Assembly: GCA_900767915.1 (NCBI GenBank)
Contig: CAAGAX010000036.1
Span: 1 to 13,128, forward strand
Reading direction: 5' to 3'
Origin: Acholeplasmatales bacterium
GTDB taxonomy: Bacteria; Bacillota_I; Bacilli_A; Acholeplasmatales; Anaeroplasmataceae
Length of the DNA: 13,128 nt
Part shown: positions 1 to 6,390 of the stretch, piece by piece
How the letters are laid out: the number at the start of each line of letters is the position of its first letter
Position numbering within the stretch: the stretch's first letter is position 1
Translations under genes and position numbers: made by a program
The notes under the pieces: generated by a model
Told to the model about the DNA's origin: nothing
Seen by the model: the letters and a program-made list of their open reading frames with translations, nothing else
Database searches by the model: none

Positions 1-1
1 A

Positions 2-118
2 GTCGAAAATACAATAGAAGTTGTTAAAAGAATGCATTTGATGAGAATTTCTAATGATATTATTGCAGAGGCCACAAATACATCATTAGAAGAAATTGAA
101 AAAATTATAAATGAGTAA
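2..118 (+). CDS. C-terminal tail of an unidentified protein (5' end outside window)
   Basis: An open frame enters from the left edge and ends at TAA 116-118, giving 38 visible residues. It starts VENTIEVVKRMHLM and ends with an amphipathic stretch SLEEIEKIINE. A short helical tail with a final 'T..SLEEIEKI' motif is common at the C-terminus of Rpn-family PD-(D/E)XK nucleases/putative transposases. It also occurs in other proteins, so that assignment is only a suggestion. No catalytic residues lie inside the window. Codon use is AT-rich like the neighbours. The gene runs toward the terminator at 195-246. Confidence 0.5.
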   Translation, partial: VENTIEVVKRMHLMRISNDIIAEATNTSLEEIEKIINE

Positions 119-194
119 ATATATTATTGTAATTATTTAATGAATTTATGTTATTTCCAAAATTATATGATAATAAAAAAATTTGATTAAATAA

Positions 195-246
195 AAATGG
201 GGTTTTAAGCTAGGCATTAATCTAGAATAGAACCCCATTTGTTTTA
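195..246 (+). terminator. Rho-independent terminator, probably bidirectional
   Basis: The arms AAATGGGGTT (195-204) and AACCCCATTT (231-240) pair perfectly over 10 bp. A second inner pairing of CTAG with CTAG is possible, and GTTTTA follows the stem. Read on the minus strand, the same hairpin is followed by TTTTTATTT, so it would also stop transcription from the right. It lies 77 bases after the stop of the leftmost gene. It also lies immediately 5' of the group IIC intron start, as expected because class C introns insert behind terminator hairpins. Confidence 0.85.
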
Positions 247-357
247 GTGTGCTGGGCATGGCAAATTTTACTGGTGAAAGTCTAGTCACAAGTATTTAGC
301 CAAGTGTAGTGAACCCCAAGTCGTTAACAGTGATGTTATGGATGGAAGAAGGGGCTA

Positions 358-650
358 GTCTAGAACAATGAATTCTCCTAGATAATTAAAAGCTTTTTCC
401 CAGTCAAAAAAAGAATCGTTGATTAAATTATTAGTGAATACCCTAATATTTTTTAGAGAAATTAGTTAATTGAACGTTATTAGTATATTCATTACATAAA
501 TAAAAAATATGCTTTTTATCTTTAAAAAATTCCTTTATTAATTCAGTTTTACCAACTCTTTTACGTCCATATAAAACAATTAATAAAGGAATTTGGATTT
601 TGATATCTTTCATTTAAAAAAATCATTTCATCTTTTCTGCCAATAAACAT
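358..650 (-). pseudogene. Fragment of an AAA/DUF234-type ATP-binding protein gene
   Basis: Read leftward from ATG at 650-648, the first frame gives MFIGRKDEMIFLNERYQNPN. After a frameshift it continues as IPLLIVLYGRKRVGKTELIK. That is the 'IGR..E...L...Y' start followed by a Walker A box (GRKRVGKT) and is diagnostic of the archaeal/bacterial DUF234-associated ATPase family. A further segment reads FTNNLINDSFFDWEKAF and, after another shift, NYLGEFIVLD. The frame is broken at least twice and has internal stops. Only the N-terminal ~95 codons remain of a protein that is usually about 450 residues. The fragment lies antisense inside the group IIC intron relict, where domains I-IV should be. Confidence 0.8.
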
Positions 651-734
651 AGTTCAACACCTCTTGAACATAATTCAAATTAGCATAATCATGATTATGT
701 AATGTAATTATAGAATATTTGGTTTATAAAGTTA

Positions 735-765
735 GTGCCGTATACGCGACTCGTACGTACGGTAA
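735..765 (+). ncRNA. Group II intron domain V with an altered catalytic triad
   Basis: The lower helix pairs TGCCGTA (736-742) with TACGGTA (758-764). A two-base CG bulge sits at 756-757. The upper helix pairs TACG (743-746) with CGTA (752-755), and the loop is CGACT. This is the domain V fold. The catalytic triad at nucleotides 2-4 is normally AGC or CGC, but here it is TGC (736-738), and U736 can pair normally with A764. The first triad base binds catalytic metal in known introns, so this copy is probably inactive. Confidence 0.8.
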
Positions 766-802
766 ATGAGATGGGGAAAAGAATTATTTTCTTTCCTCTA
801 CT

Positions 803-1237
803 CTATTTTGTCATTCCTTTTAAGTATAATTTATGATATTCAATGTATTTAGCTTTATTCTTTAAATCTTCTTCATTACCATCTTTAATAGCTTCTTCAT
901 AATACCAAAGCTTAAAATCTATAGTTTTTAAAACATTATTTAATCTTTTTATTTTTGATAATACATTTTCCTTTTGTTTTAAAAATAAATTATATCTTTC
1001 TTGTAAGCTTTCTTTTCCTTTTTGACATAATTCAAAATAAAGCTTTATTTCCTTTATTTCTAATCCTGATTTTTTTAAGCATTCAATTATTCTTAATGAA
1101 TCTATTTCTTTTTCTGTGAATTTCCTTATTCCTGATTTTCTTTCAATATTAGGGAATAATCCTTCTTTATCATAATATCTAAGTGTTGATATAGATAAAT
1201 TAAACATTTTACTTATTTCACCGATTGTATATTCCAT
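803..1237 (-). CDS. MerR-family transcriptional regulator
   Basis: This 144-residue regulator has an N-terminal winged helix-turn-helix of MerR type. YTIGEISKMFNLSISTLRYYDKEGLF at residues 3-28 includes the signature 'STLRYYDKEGL'. It is followed by the second DNA-binding wing (SGIRKFTEKEI) and a long dimerisation coiled coil (about residues 75-115). No conserved cysteine pattern for metal sensing is visible, which fits the aldehyde/thiol-stress or redox branch beside alcohol dehydrogenases (AdhR-like) better than metal sensors. The start is supported by GGAGG at 1242-1246. It is divergent from the dehydrogenase gene, with a perfect palindrome between them. The stop codon (803-805) lies in the last bases of the group IIC intron relict, so the present C-terminus ends through that insertion. 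Confidence 0.92.
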   Translation of the reverse strand: MEYTIGEISKMFNLSISTLRYYDKEGLFPNIERKSGIRKFTEKEIDSLRIIECLKKSGLEIKEIKLYFELCQKGKESLQERYNLFLKQKENVLSKIKRLNNVLKTIDFKLWYYEEAIKDGNEEDLKNKAKYIEYHKLYLKGMTK

Positions 1238-1267
1238 ATTTCCTCCAATTATTTTCTAAAAAATATC

Positions 1268-1298
1268 TTGACCTAAAGTTAACTTTAGGTTTTATAAT
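1268..1298 (+). promoter_or_regulatory. MerR-type promoter of the dehydrogenase operon (19-bp spacer)
   Basis: A -35 TTGACC (1268-1273) and a perfect -10 TATAAT (1293-1298) are separated by 19 bp instead of 17. Promoters with this long spacer are characteristically activated by MerR proteins, which twist the DNA to realign the boxes. The spacer is filled by a palindrome. Transcription would start near 1305 and give a leader of about 36 bases before the start codon at 1341, with GGAGG at 1330-1334. Confidence 0.9.
1271..1290. promoter_or_regulatory. MerR operator palindrome
   Basis: A perfect 20-bp inverted repeat with arms ACCTAAAGTT and AACTTTAGGT. It lies between the -35 and -10 boxes of the rightward promoter and at the predicted start of the leftward merR transcript. 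It resembles the CTTAAAGT/ACTTTAAG type of operator described for AdhR/NmlR-like MerR proteins. The adjacent MerR gene is the obvious ligand. Confidence 0.9.
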
Positions 1299-1325
1299 TA
1301 TAGTATAAAATAATAATTAAATCAA
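1297..1325 (-). promoter_or_regulatory. Promoter of the MerR regulator gene
   Basis: On the minus strand, TTGATT (complement of 1320-1325) and TATAAT (complement of 1297-1302) are spaced by exactly 17 bp. The start of transcription would fall near 1290, at the edge of the operator palindrome. The two divergent -10 boxes overlap by two bases. A MerR dimer on the palindrome would therefore repress its own gene while activating the opposite one. Confidence 0.7.
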
Positions 1326-1340
1326 ATATGGAGGAATTTT

Positions 1341-2507
1341 ATGTTAGGAAATTTTAGTTATTGTAATCCAACAAAGCTTTATTTTGGTATTGATTCATTA
1401 AATAATTTAGAGTATGAATTATCTAAATATGGAAGCAATATTATGCTTATTTATGGAGGAGGCTCTATTAAAAAGAATGGTATTTATGATTCTGTTATGA
1501 CAATATTAAATAAATGCAATAAAAATATTTGTTTTGATGGTGGAGTTATGCCAAATCCTACAGTTGATAAATTACTTGAGGGTGTAGAAATTGCTAGAAA
1601 AAATAAGGTTGACTTTATATTAGCTGTTGGTGGAGGATCCGTAGTAGATTATGCTAAGGCTGTCTCTGTTTCTATTCATTATAATGGTAATCCTTGGGAA
1701 AAATTTTATCTAAAAATGGAGGAAGTTAGTAATGATATTGTACCTGTTGGAGTTGTTTTAACAATGGTTGGTACAGGAAGTGAAATGAATGGTGGAGCAG
1801 TTATTACTGATTCTAAAAGTGGTTTAAAGATTGGACATGTATTTGGTGAAAATGTATTCCCTAAATTTTCAATTTTAAATCCTGAATATACATATACAGT
1901 GCCAAAATATCAAATGGTTGCGGGAATATATGATATTATGAATCATATTACTGAACAGTATTTTTCAGGTAATGATGATTCTACTTCTGATTATTTAATG
2001 GAAGGATTAATGAGAGAATTAATTAATGATTCAAAGATTGCAGTTAAGAATCCTTATAATTATGAAGCTAGAAGTAATATTATGTGGACTGCAACATGGG
2101 CATTAAATACTCTTGTTGGTAAAGGTAAAAGTCAGGATTGGATGGTTCATATGATTGGACAATCTATTGGAGGAGTAACAAACGCTACTCATGGTATGAC
2201 ATTATCAGCCATATCTATTGCATATTATTCTTATATAATGCCTTATGGTTTACGTCAATTTGTTAAATTTGCTAAAAATGTTTGGAATGTAAATCCTTTA
2301 AATAAAACTGATATTGAAATTGCTAAGGAGGGATTAGAAAGAATGAAGAGCTGGATGGAGGAAATTGGGCTTGTCATGCATATTAGCGAGTTAGGTGTTA
2401 AAGAAAATATGTTTGATAAAATTATTAATGGAACATTTATTTCTGATACAGGTTATAAGATTTTATCTCCTAATGAAATTAAGGATATTTTAAAGGCTAG
2501 TATGTAA
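1341..2507 (+). CDS. Iron-dependent alcohol dehydrogenase (butanol dehydrogenase/YugJ-like)
   Basis: The 388-residue protein has the family's usual length and two-domain layout. The N-terminal nucleotide-binding part carries GGGS motifs at residues 39-42 and 97-100 (VGGGSVVDYAKAV), where the pyrophosphate of NAD(P)H binds. The C-terminal helical part has all four metal ligands: D198 and H202 in GIYDIMNHITEQYF, H270 in WMVHMIGQSIG and H284 in NATHGMTLS. The enzyme would interconvert aldehydes and alcohols in the cytoplasm using NAD(P)H. Specificity cannot be read from sequence, though the YugJ/BDH branch usually prefers NADPH and medium-chain aldehydes. It is the first gene behind the MerR-type promoter, so it is probably induced by reactive aldehydes or similar stress. 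Its start has GGAGG at 6-base spacing. The gene is intact although two downstream neighbours are broken. Confidence 0.95.
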   Translation: MLGNFSYCNPTKLYFGIDSLNNLEYELSKYGSNIMLIYGGGSIKKNGIYDSVMTILNKCNKNICFDGGVMPNPTVDKLLEGVEIARKNKVDFILAVGGGSVVDYAKAVSVSIHYNGNPWEKFYLKMEEVSNDIVPVGVVLTMVGTGSEMNGGAVITDSKSGLKIGHVFGENVFPKFSILNPEYTYTVPKYQMVAGIYDIMNHITEQYFSGNDDSTSDYLMEGLMRELINDSKIAVKNPYNYEARSNIMWTATWALNTLVGKGKSQDWMVHMIGQSIGGVTNATHGMTLSAISIAYYSYIMPYGLRQFVKFAKNVWNVNPLNKTDIEIAKEGLERMKSWMEEIGLVMHISELGVKENMFDKIINGTFISDTGYKILSPNEIKDILKASM

Positions 2508-2532
2508 TTTTTTAATAATGAAGAAATAATGT

Positions 2533-2764
2533 ATGAAAACATTAATTGCTTATTTTTCTTGGTTTAATAATCCAAAAAAGCTTGTAGAAGAAATAAGTAG
2601 ATATATAAATATTACTATATATGAGACTATATTTGTGATTCTATATACCAAAGAGGCTTTAAATTATATGAAACTAAAATAGTAGAGTTTGTATAGAATA
2701 TAATGTTTCTAATAAAACTACTAATTCTATTAAAAGCTTTATAGATTCATTAAATATAAAATAG
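2533..2764 (+). pseudogene. Degraded flavodoxin gene
   Basis: From ATG 2533 the frame reads MKTLIAYFSW, the classic first strand of flavodoxins, then FNNPKKLVEEI. The FMN phosphate-binding loop should read about 'SGNT' there, so it is destroyed. The frame stops at TAG 2680-2682 after 49 codons. A second segment, 2702-2764 in another phase, reads TNSIKSFIDSLNIK and looks like the last helix of a flavodoxin. The roughly 100 central residues are missing or scrambled. It sits between the dehydrogenase and the decarboxylase-cupin gene, whose ribosome-binding site touches its stop codon, so it was once the second gene of this operon. The N-terminal similarity is clear. The C-terminal assignment is weaker. 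Confidence 0.65.
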
Positions 2765-2774
2765 AAAGGAATTT

Positions 2775-3506
2775 GTGGCTATTATGAAACAAGATGCAGG
2801 ACAAAAGCAATTAGGTGATTTAGCACCTGAATTTGCTCATTATAACGATGACATTTTATTTGGTGAGGTTTGGAATGAAAAAAAGCTATCCTATCGAGAT
2901 AGAAGTATCATCACTGTAACAGCTTTAATGACTAAAGGAATATTTGATAATTCACTTAAATATCATATTTTAAATGCAAAAAATCATGGTGTTACTAAGG
3001 AGGAAATGATTGAGATTATTACTCATTTAGCATTTTATGTTGGATGGCCTAATGCATGGAGTGTATTTCCTATTGTACGAGAGGCTTATAGTGAAAATAA
3101 GTATCAAAATTCAAGTGAATCTTTATTTGGTTTAGGAGAGGAAAATGTTAAATATGAAAAATATTTTATTGGTAAATCATTTTTGAAGCCATTAAATATA
3201 GAGGGTGTTGGAGTCTATAATGTTACATTTGAACCTGGATGTAGAAATAATTGGCATATTCATCATGGAGGTGGACAAATTCTTCTTTGTACTGATGGAG
3301 AAGGATGGTATCAAGAATTTGGTAAGGAAGCAAAATGTCTTCTACCAGGAGATGTAGTATATATAGCTCCTGAGGTAAAACATTGGCATGGAGCAAGTAA
3401 GGACCATTGGTTTACTCATATAGCAATCGAAATTCCAAAAAGTGGTAGTTTTAATGAGTGGTGTGAAGAAGTTAGTGATGATATTTATAATAGTTTAAAG
3501 ATATGA
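2775..3506 (+). CDS. Carboxymuconolactone decarboxylase-like/cupin fusion protein
   Basis: Two domains are visible in 243 residues. Residues about 15-108 are a carboxymuconolactone decarboxylase (AhpD-like) domain, with LSYRDRSIITVTALM and HGVTKEEMIEIITHLAFYVGWPNAW. The AhpD redox cysteine pair is absent, so it is not a peroxidase-type member. Residues about 135-225 form a cupin barrel with the metal motifs GCRNNWHIHHGGGQ (H161, H163, and Q168 in the usual Glu position) and PGDVVYIAPEVKHWHGA (H203). Such fusions recur beside MerR regulators, aldo/keto reductases, flavodoxins and alcohol dehydrogenases, as here. The exact reaction is unknown. The given start is GTG 2775; ATG 2784 is a real alternative, because the GAAAGGA site at 2764-2770 spaces poorly with both. 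It stops with TGA inside ATATGA, overlapping the ATG of the former next gene. Confidence 0.88.
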   Translation: MAIMKQDAGQKQLGDLAPEFAHYNDDILFGEVWNEKKLSYRDRSIITVTALMTKGIFDNSLKYHILNAKNHGVTKEEMIEIITHLAFYVGWPNAWSVFPIVREAYSENKYQNSSESLFGLGEENVKYEKYFIGKSFLKPLNIEGVGVYNVTFEPGCRNNWHIHHGGGQILLCTDGEGWYQEFGKEAKCLLPGDVVYIAPEVKHWHGASKDHWFTHIAIEIPKSGSFNEWCEEVSDDIYNSLKI

Positions 3507-4075
3507 TCATAATTTTAGATATTTAGAATTAGGAAATACCAGTATTAAAATATCAAAAATATTTATTGGTTGAATATCAAAAGGTAAAGCATAAAGTTTT
3601 TTTGAATTGATAATAAATCAAGAAGAAACTACTAAAATGATTAAAGAGGCTTATGCTAGGAAATTTAGCTATTACTTCAAAGGCTTATTTTAATGAAGGC
3701 AAATTAAATTATTTAAGAATGCAATTTTAAGCGAAATGGAGAAGACTTTAGCTTATATCCAAATTATTGCTGAAAACATGGTTTGACTTTATTTTTTTAC
3801 AATCGTAATTTATATAGATGACGAAAAAGAATTAATCCCTATTTGTAAGTAATGTATTATTAATTCCTTATTCTCCATTAGATGGAGGTTATTTAATTTA
3901 TTTAGTTTAGTTATCTTAAAAAAATATAATCAGTTATTACAGTGCTACTAAGCTTAATCATTTTATAGATGCTTGTCAATTAGTATATTTAGAATTAATA
4001 GATTCAGATATTGATTATTTAGAAGAGCTTTATATGCATAAACCAATATTAGGTGCTTTGCCTAATGACAAATAA
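3503..4075 (+). pseudogene. Degraded aldo/keto reductase gene
   Basis: Family segments appear in the correct order but in shifting frames. The N-terminus reads FRYLELGNTSIKISKIFIG, followed by a TGA where a Cys or Trp codon is expected. ISKGKA is followed by TAA, then NQEETTKMIKEA, then SKAYFNEGKLN, NAILSEMEKTL, DEKELIPICK and LLIPYSPLDGGYL. The end is ATKLNHFIDACQLVYLELIDSDIDYLEELYMHKPILGALP, interrupted only between these blocks. The last block is the usual C-terminus of this NADPH-dependent family. Large central parts, including the catalytic Asp/Tyr/Lys/His region, are deleted. The original ATG (3503-3505) overlaps the preceding stop codon, a sign of former translational coupling in the MerR-controlled operon. 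Confidence 0.87.
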
Positions 4076-4094
4076 ATATTTAATTAAAATAATT

Positions 4095-4286
4095 GTTGAT
4101 GAAGATTTATTAATATGGTCTTGGAGTTGCCTAGGCAAGTTTGAATATAAGCTTGTGACGAGTTCACCCGTTAAAGTGATAAAGTATGATGGTACTTGAA
4201 GAATTGAACATTGTGATATTCATAAATTAATGTGGTAACACGAAAAAAAATCGTCCTTTATGTAAAAATACATAAAGGATTTTTTT
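4095..4286 (+). promoter_or_regulatory. Orphan T-box riboswitch, 5' half divergent or truncated
   Basis: The 3' half of a T-box leader is clear. CCGTTAAAGTGATAA at 4169-4183 resembles the stem I/III linker. Stem III pairs AAGTA with TACTT (4183-4197). The antiterminator box AATGTGGTAACACG (4229-4242) aligns with the T-box consensus AGGGTGGTACCGCG at 9 of 14 positions. The TCGTCC that follows is typical of the antiterminator's 3' side. The UGGU bulge would pair with the ACCA end of a tRNA with discriminator A. Stem I is not convincingly recognisable. GAA-TAT near 4153-4158 could be a tyrosine specifier, but that is a guess. No amino-acid biosynthesis, transport or synthetase gene follows. Confidence 0.7.
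4254..4286 (+). terminator. Rho-independent terminator of the orphan T-box
   Basis: An 11-bp perfect stem, TCCTTTATGTA (4254-4264) with TACATAAAGGA (4269-4279), has a four-A loop and seven T's at 4280-4286. In T-box systems this hairpin competes with the antiterminator formed by the box at 4229-4242 and the TCGTCC overlapping the stem's 5' side. It now also ends any transcript from the decayed oxidoreductase operon. Confidence 0.9.
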
Positions 4287-4295
4287 AGGTATGAC

Positions 4296-4360
4296 GTGTA
4301 TGTCGTAAATCTAGGGTGAAAGTTCTAAACTTCGATAATAATACATTTAAGAATTGTTGC
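4296..4360 (+). mobile_element. Possible 5' fragment of a second group IIC intron
   Basis: GTGTATGTCGTAAAT begins 10 bases after the T-run of the preceding terminator and is followed by CTAGGGTGAAAGTTCTAAAC (4311-4330). The spacing and the GGGTGAAAG-type loop match the start of domain I in group IIC introns and resemble positions 247-290 of this window. The GTGYG rule is only partly met (GTGTA). No domain V or reverse transcriptase follows. A weak call resting on two short matches and on the location behind a terminator. Confidence 0.35.
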
Positions 4361-4375
4361 CCCTGATATGATGTT

Positions 4376-4680
4376 TTTAACTAGATAGCTAGTCATCTAC
4401 TTTTAATTTTATAGAGCCTATATATTGTCCTTTGCTAAATGTTACCAATTTATTACAACAAAAAATATTGTATATAATGATAATATGATAATAAGAATAT
4501 AAAAGTGATTTATATTTAATATATGAGTCATTAATTAAGTTTTATTTTATAATTTAGTTGTTTTTTCTTATTTAATGCGATATATTATTAATATAATAAA
4601 TTTAAATATTTATTCTTTAATCGTTTATTAATTTTAATTTAATATAATTTAAAATAAATTTTTTTAGGGGGTGGTGTAAA
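4376..4680 (+). promoter_or_regulatory. AT-rich leader and promoter region of the PepSY-lipoprotein/two-component operon
   Basis: No coding region is seen here. The stretch is extremely AT-rich and offers several -10-like hexamers: TATAAT at 4473-4478 (weak -35 TTATTA, 17-bp spacing), TATATT at 4581-4586 (with TTGTTT at 4558-4563, 17-bp spacing), and TATAAT at 4592-4597. At least one promoter for the downstream operon must lie here, because the T-box terminator shuts off the left side. The choice among the candidates cannot be made by eye. Long A and T tracts may act as an upstream element. Confidence 0.4.
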
Positions 4681-6375
4681 ATGAAAAAGATACATTTATT
4701 TTATTATGTTTCATTTATTCTATTGTGTTTCATTTTAGCATCATGTAATAATGAAAAAGATACATCGCCATCTCATTCAGAACTTGTTGTATCAAATTCT
4801 GCTACAGCAGTTGATATTGCTTTGAATGATTGTGGACTTGATAAGAAAGATTTAATATATTCATCTTGTGAAGAAGTAGGAAAGAATGTTTGTCTTGTAT
4901 CATTGATAACTGAAGAAAATGAATATTTCTATAATATTGATATGAAATCAAATAAAATAGAAAATGTTGATATTAATAGAGATTATACTGTAAAGAAAAA
5001 TGAATTTACTAAGGATAAAGCATATAAAAATGCTTTGGAAAAATCTAAATTAAATGAAAATGAGATATTAAATGTTGAAATTTCTACAGAATCTTCTAAT
5101 AATGCTGCATCAATTGAAGTAATATTATATACAGCGAATATAAAATACTTATATGCATTTAATATTATAACTGGTGAAACATTAGAAAGTCATATCTCTA
5201 AAATAGAATATGCTCCATCTAAAAGTGTATGTATTTCAGCTGATGATGCAAAAGCAATAGCATCTAATTATATAAATGATGATAATGTAGTAATTGATTA
5301 CATAATTAAAGGTAAGCTTAGAGGTAATAAGACTTATGAAATTAAGGCTTCAGATGATAGTTATATTTACAATATTACAATAAATGCTTTATTTGGAGAT
5401 ATAATAAAGAATGAAAAAAGATTAAAAACTAAGGATAAAATTTTTAGTCAAAAAGGTATTGTAAGTGATAGAGGCCTACAAGATTTTATAACTGAGGATA
5501 TTAATAAGAAAAATATAAAATTAAATTATTGCTATCAAAGCTTAAATAGAACAAATTATGTATGGAAAGCTTCATTTGAAGATGATAAATATTATTATAT
5601 TTATGAAGTTGATGCTATTAATGTTGAAATAATTTCTTTTAGAAAATATGTAAAGAATTATTATGATTTCTTATCATGTGCGTATAATAATTATAATTCT
5701 TCAGTTTTTAATACGGAAGCTTTAAAATTTGGTGTAAATAATGGTTTTAATTATTCAATTAAAAATATTTTAAGTGTATCTGAAATTACCGAAAAGATTA
5801 ATGAAGCTGTTAATCCTATTTATGTTACAGTAAAATTAAAAAATAACTCTAATGGCTTATATTATTTAGCTTATGGTAATAATAAAGATAATTTCTTTAT
5901 AATATCTCTTGATTCTATGACAGGAAATGTAATAGAATCTAAGTATCAAAGTATAAAAAATATTATTACTCTTAGTAAAAGAACAATAGGTTTTAGAACT
6001 CAAGATAGCTTTGAATGTGAGATTGATGCAGTATATGAAAATGATGAATTATCATATTACGTTTACGGAATGTGCCAATATTACACTTTTATTACTAAAA
6101 TTGATGATAAAATTCAAGAATGTGATATAATAGAGAAAAAATATGAAGAAGATAAAAATAATAGCTATATTTCTAAGGAAAAGGCCTTAATGAAGGCTTT
6201 GAACGCATCATTACTTATAGAAGAGGATGTTAATTCTATTGAAATTAGACTTAATAACTATAAGGTTCATAATGCTTATGTCGTAACATTTAATAAATTA
6301 GATGTTCAATATAAAATAGAAATTAATTGCTATACTGGTAATATTTTGTCTTATAGCATAAATTATTCGGATTAA
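4681..6375 (+). CDS. Multi-PepSY-like repeat lipoprotein, probable sensor partner of the adjacent kinase
   Basis: This 564-residue protein has a lipoprotein signal peptide: a basic start, a hydrophobic core at residues 5-20 and lipobox LASC with the modified Cys22. It would be anchored to the outer face of the membrane. The rest is built from about seven PepSY-like units of roughly 60-80 residues, starting near residues 40, 109, 185, 258, 343, 425 and 497. Each has an N-terminal helix of the type 'I(S)...KALM.AL' (ISKEKALMKALNASLLIEEDV, ISADDAKAIASNYI) followed by strands ending in 'Y.I.....TGNIL' (two clear examples, residues 547-555 and 408-418). PepSY modules typically inhibit or sense proteases and cell-wall ligands. 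It is the first of three genes, 15 bases before the response regulator, which suggests a role in signal input to that system. No enzyme motif is seen. The start has the purine-rich AGGGGGTGGTGT site. Confidence 0.8.
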   Translation: MKKIHLFYYVSFILLCFILASCNNEKDTSPSHSELVVSNSATAVDIALNDCGLDKKDLIYSSCEEVGKNVCLVSLITEENEYFYNIDMKSNKIENVDINRDYTVKKNEFTKDKAYKNALEKSKLNENEILNVEISTESSNNAASIEVILYTANIKYLYAFNIITGETLESHISKIEYAPSKSVCISADDAKAIASNYINDDNVVIDYIIKGKLRGNKTYEIKASDDSYIYNITINALFGDIIKNEKRLKTKDKIFSQKGIVSDRGLQDFITEDINKKNIKLNYCYQSLNRTNYVWKASFEDDKYYYIYEVDAINVEIISFRKYVKNYYDFLSCAYNNYNSSVFNTEALKFGVNNGFNYSIKNILSVSEITEKINEAVNPIYVTVKLKNNSNGLYYLAYGNNKDNFFIISLDSMTGNVIESKYQSIKNIITLSKRTIGFRTQDSFECEIDAVYENDELSYYVYGMCQYYTFITKIDDKIQECDIIEKKYEEDKNNSYISKEKALMKALNASLLIEEDVNSIEIRLNNYKVHNAYVVTFNKLDVQYKIEINCYTGNILSYSINYSD

Positions 6376-6390
6376 TGGAGGAAAAGAAGG

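Larger units (their letters stand above)
247..806 (+). mobile_element. Group IIC intron relict (5' part, domains V and VI; no reverse transcriptase)
   Basis: The 5' end GTGTGCTGGGCATGGC at 247-262 fits the GUGYG start and first helix of class C introns such as the Oceanobacillus iheyensis intron. The typical GGTGAAAGTC (273-282) and TAGCCAAGTG (296-305) follow. Domain V is at 735-765, and a domain VI hairpin ends in CTACTCTAT at 798-806, matching the usual class C 3' end CTACTCGAT. The insertion point directly behind a terminator hairpin is also a class C habit. From about 350 to 730 the rest of domain I through domain IV and the intron-encoded reverse transcriptase are absent. An antisense ATPase gene fragment occupies that space. 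The element cannot move by itself and probably does not splice. Homology is recalled from family knowledge, not computed. Confidence 0.85.

Noticed and set aside
4441..4660. Origin or matrix-like AT-rich element upstream of the lipoprotein gene
   Set aside because: No DnaA-box cluster or iterated repeats are visible; the stretch is simply AT-rich, which fits a promoter region.
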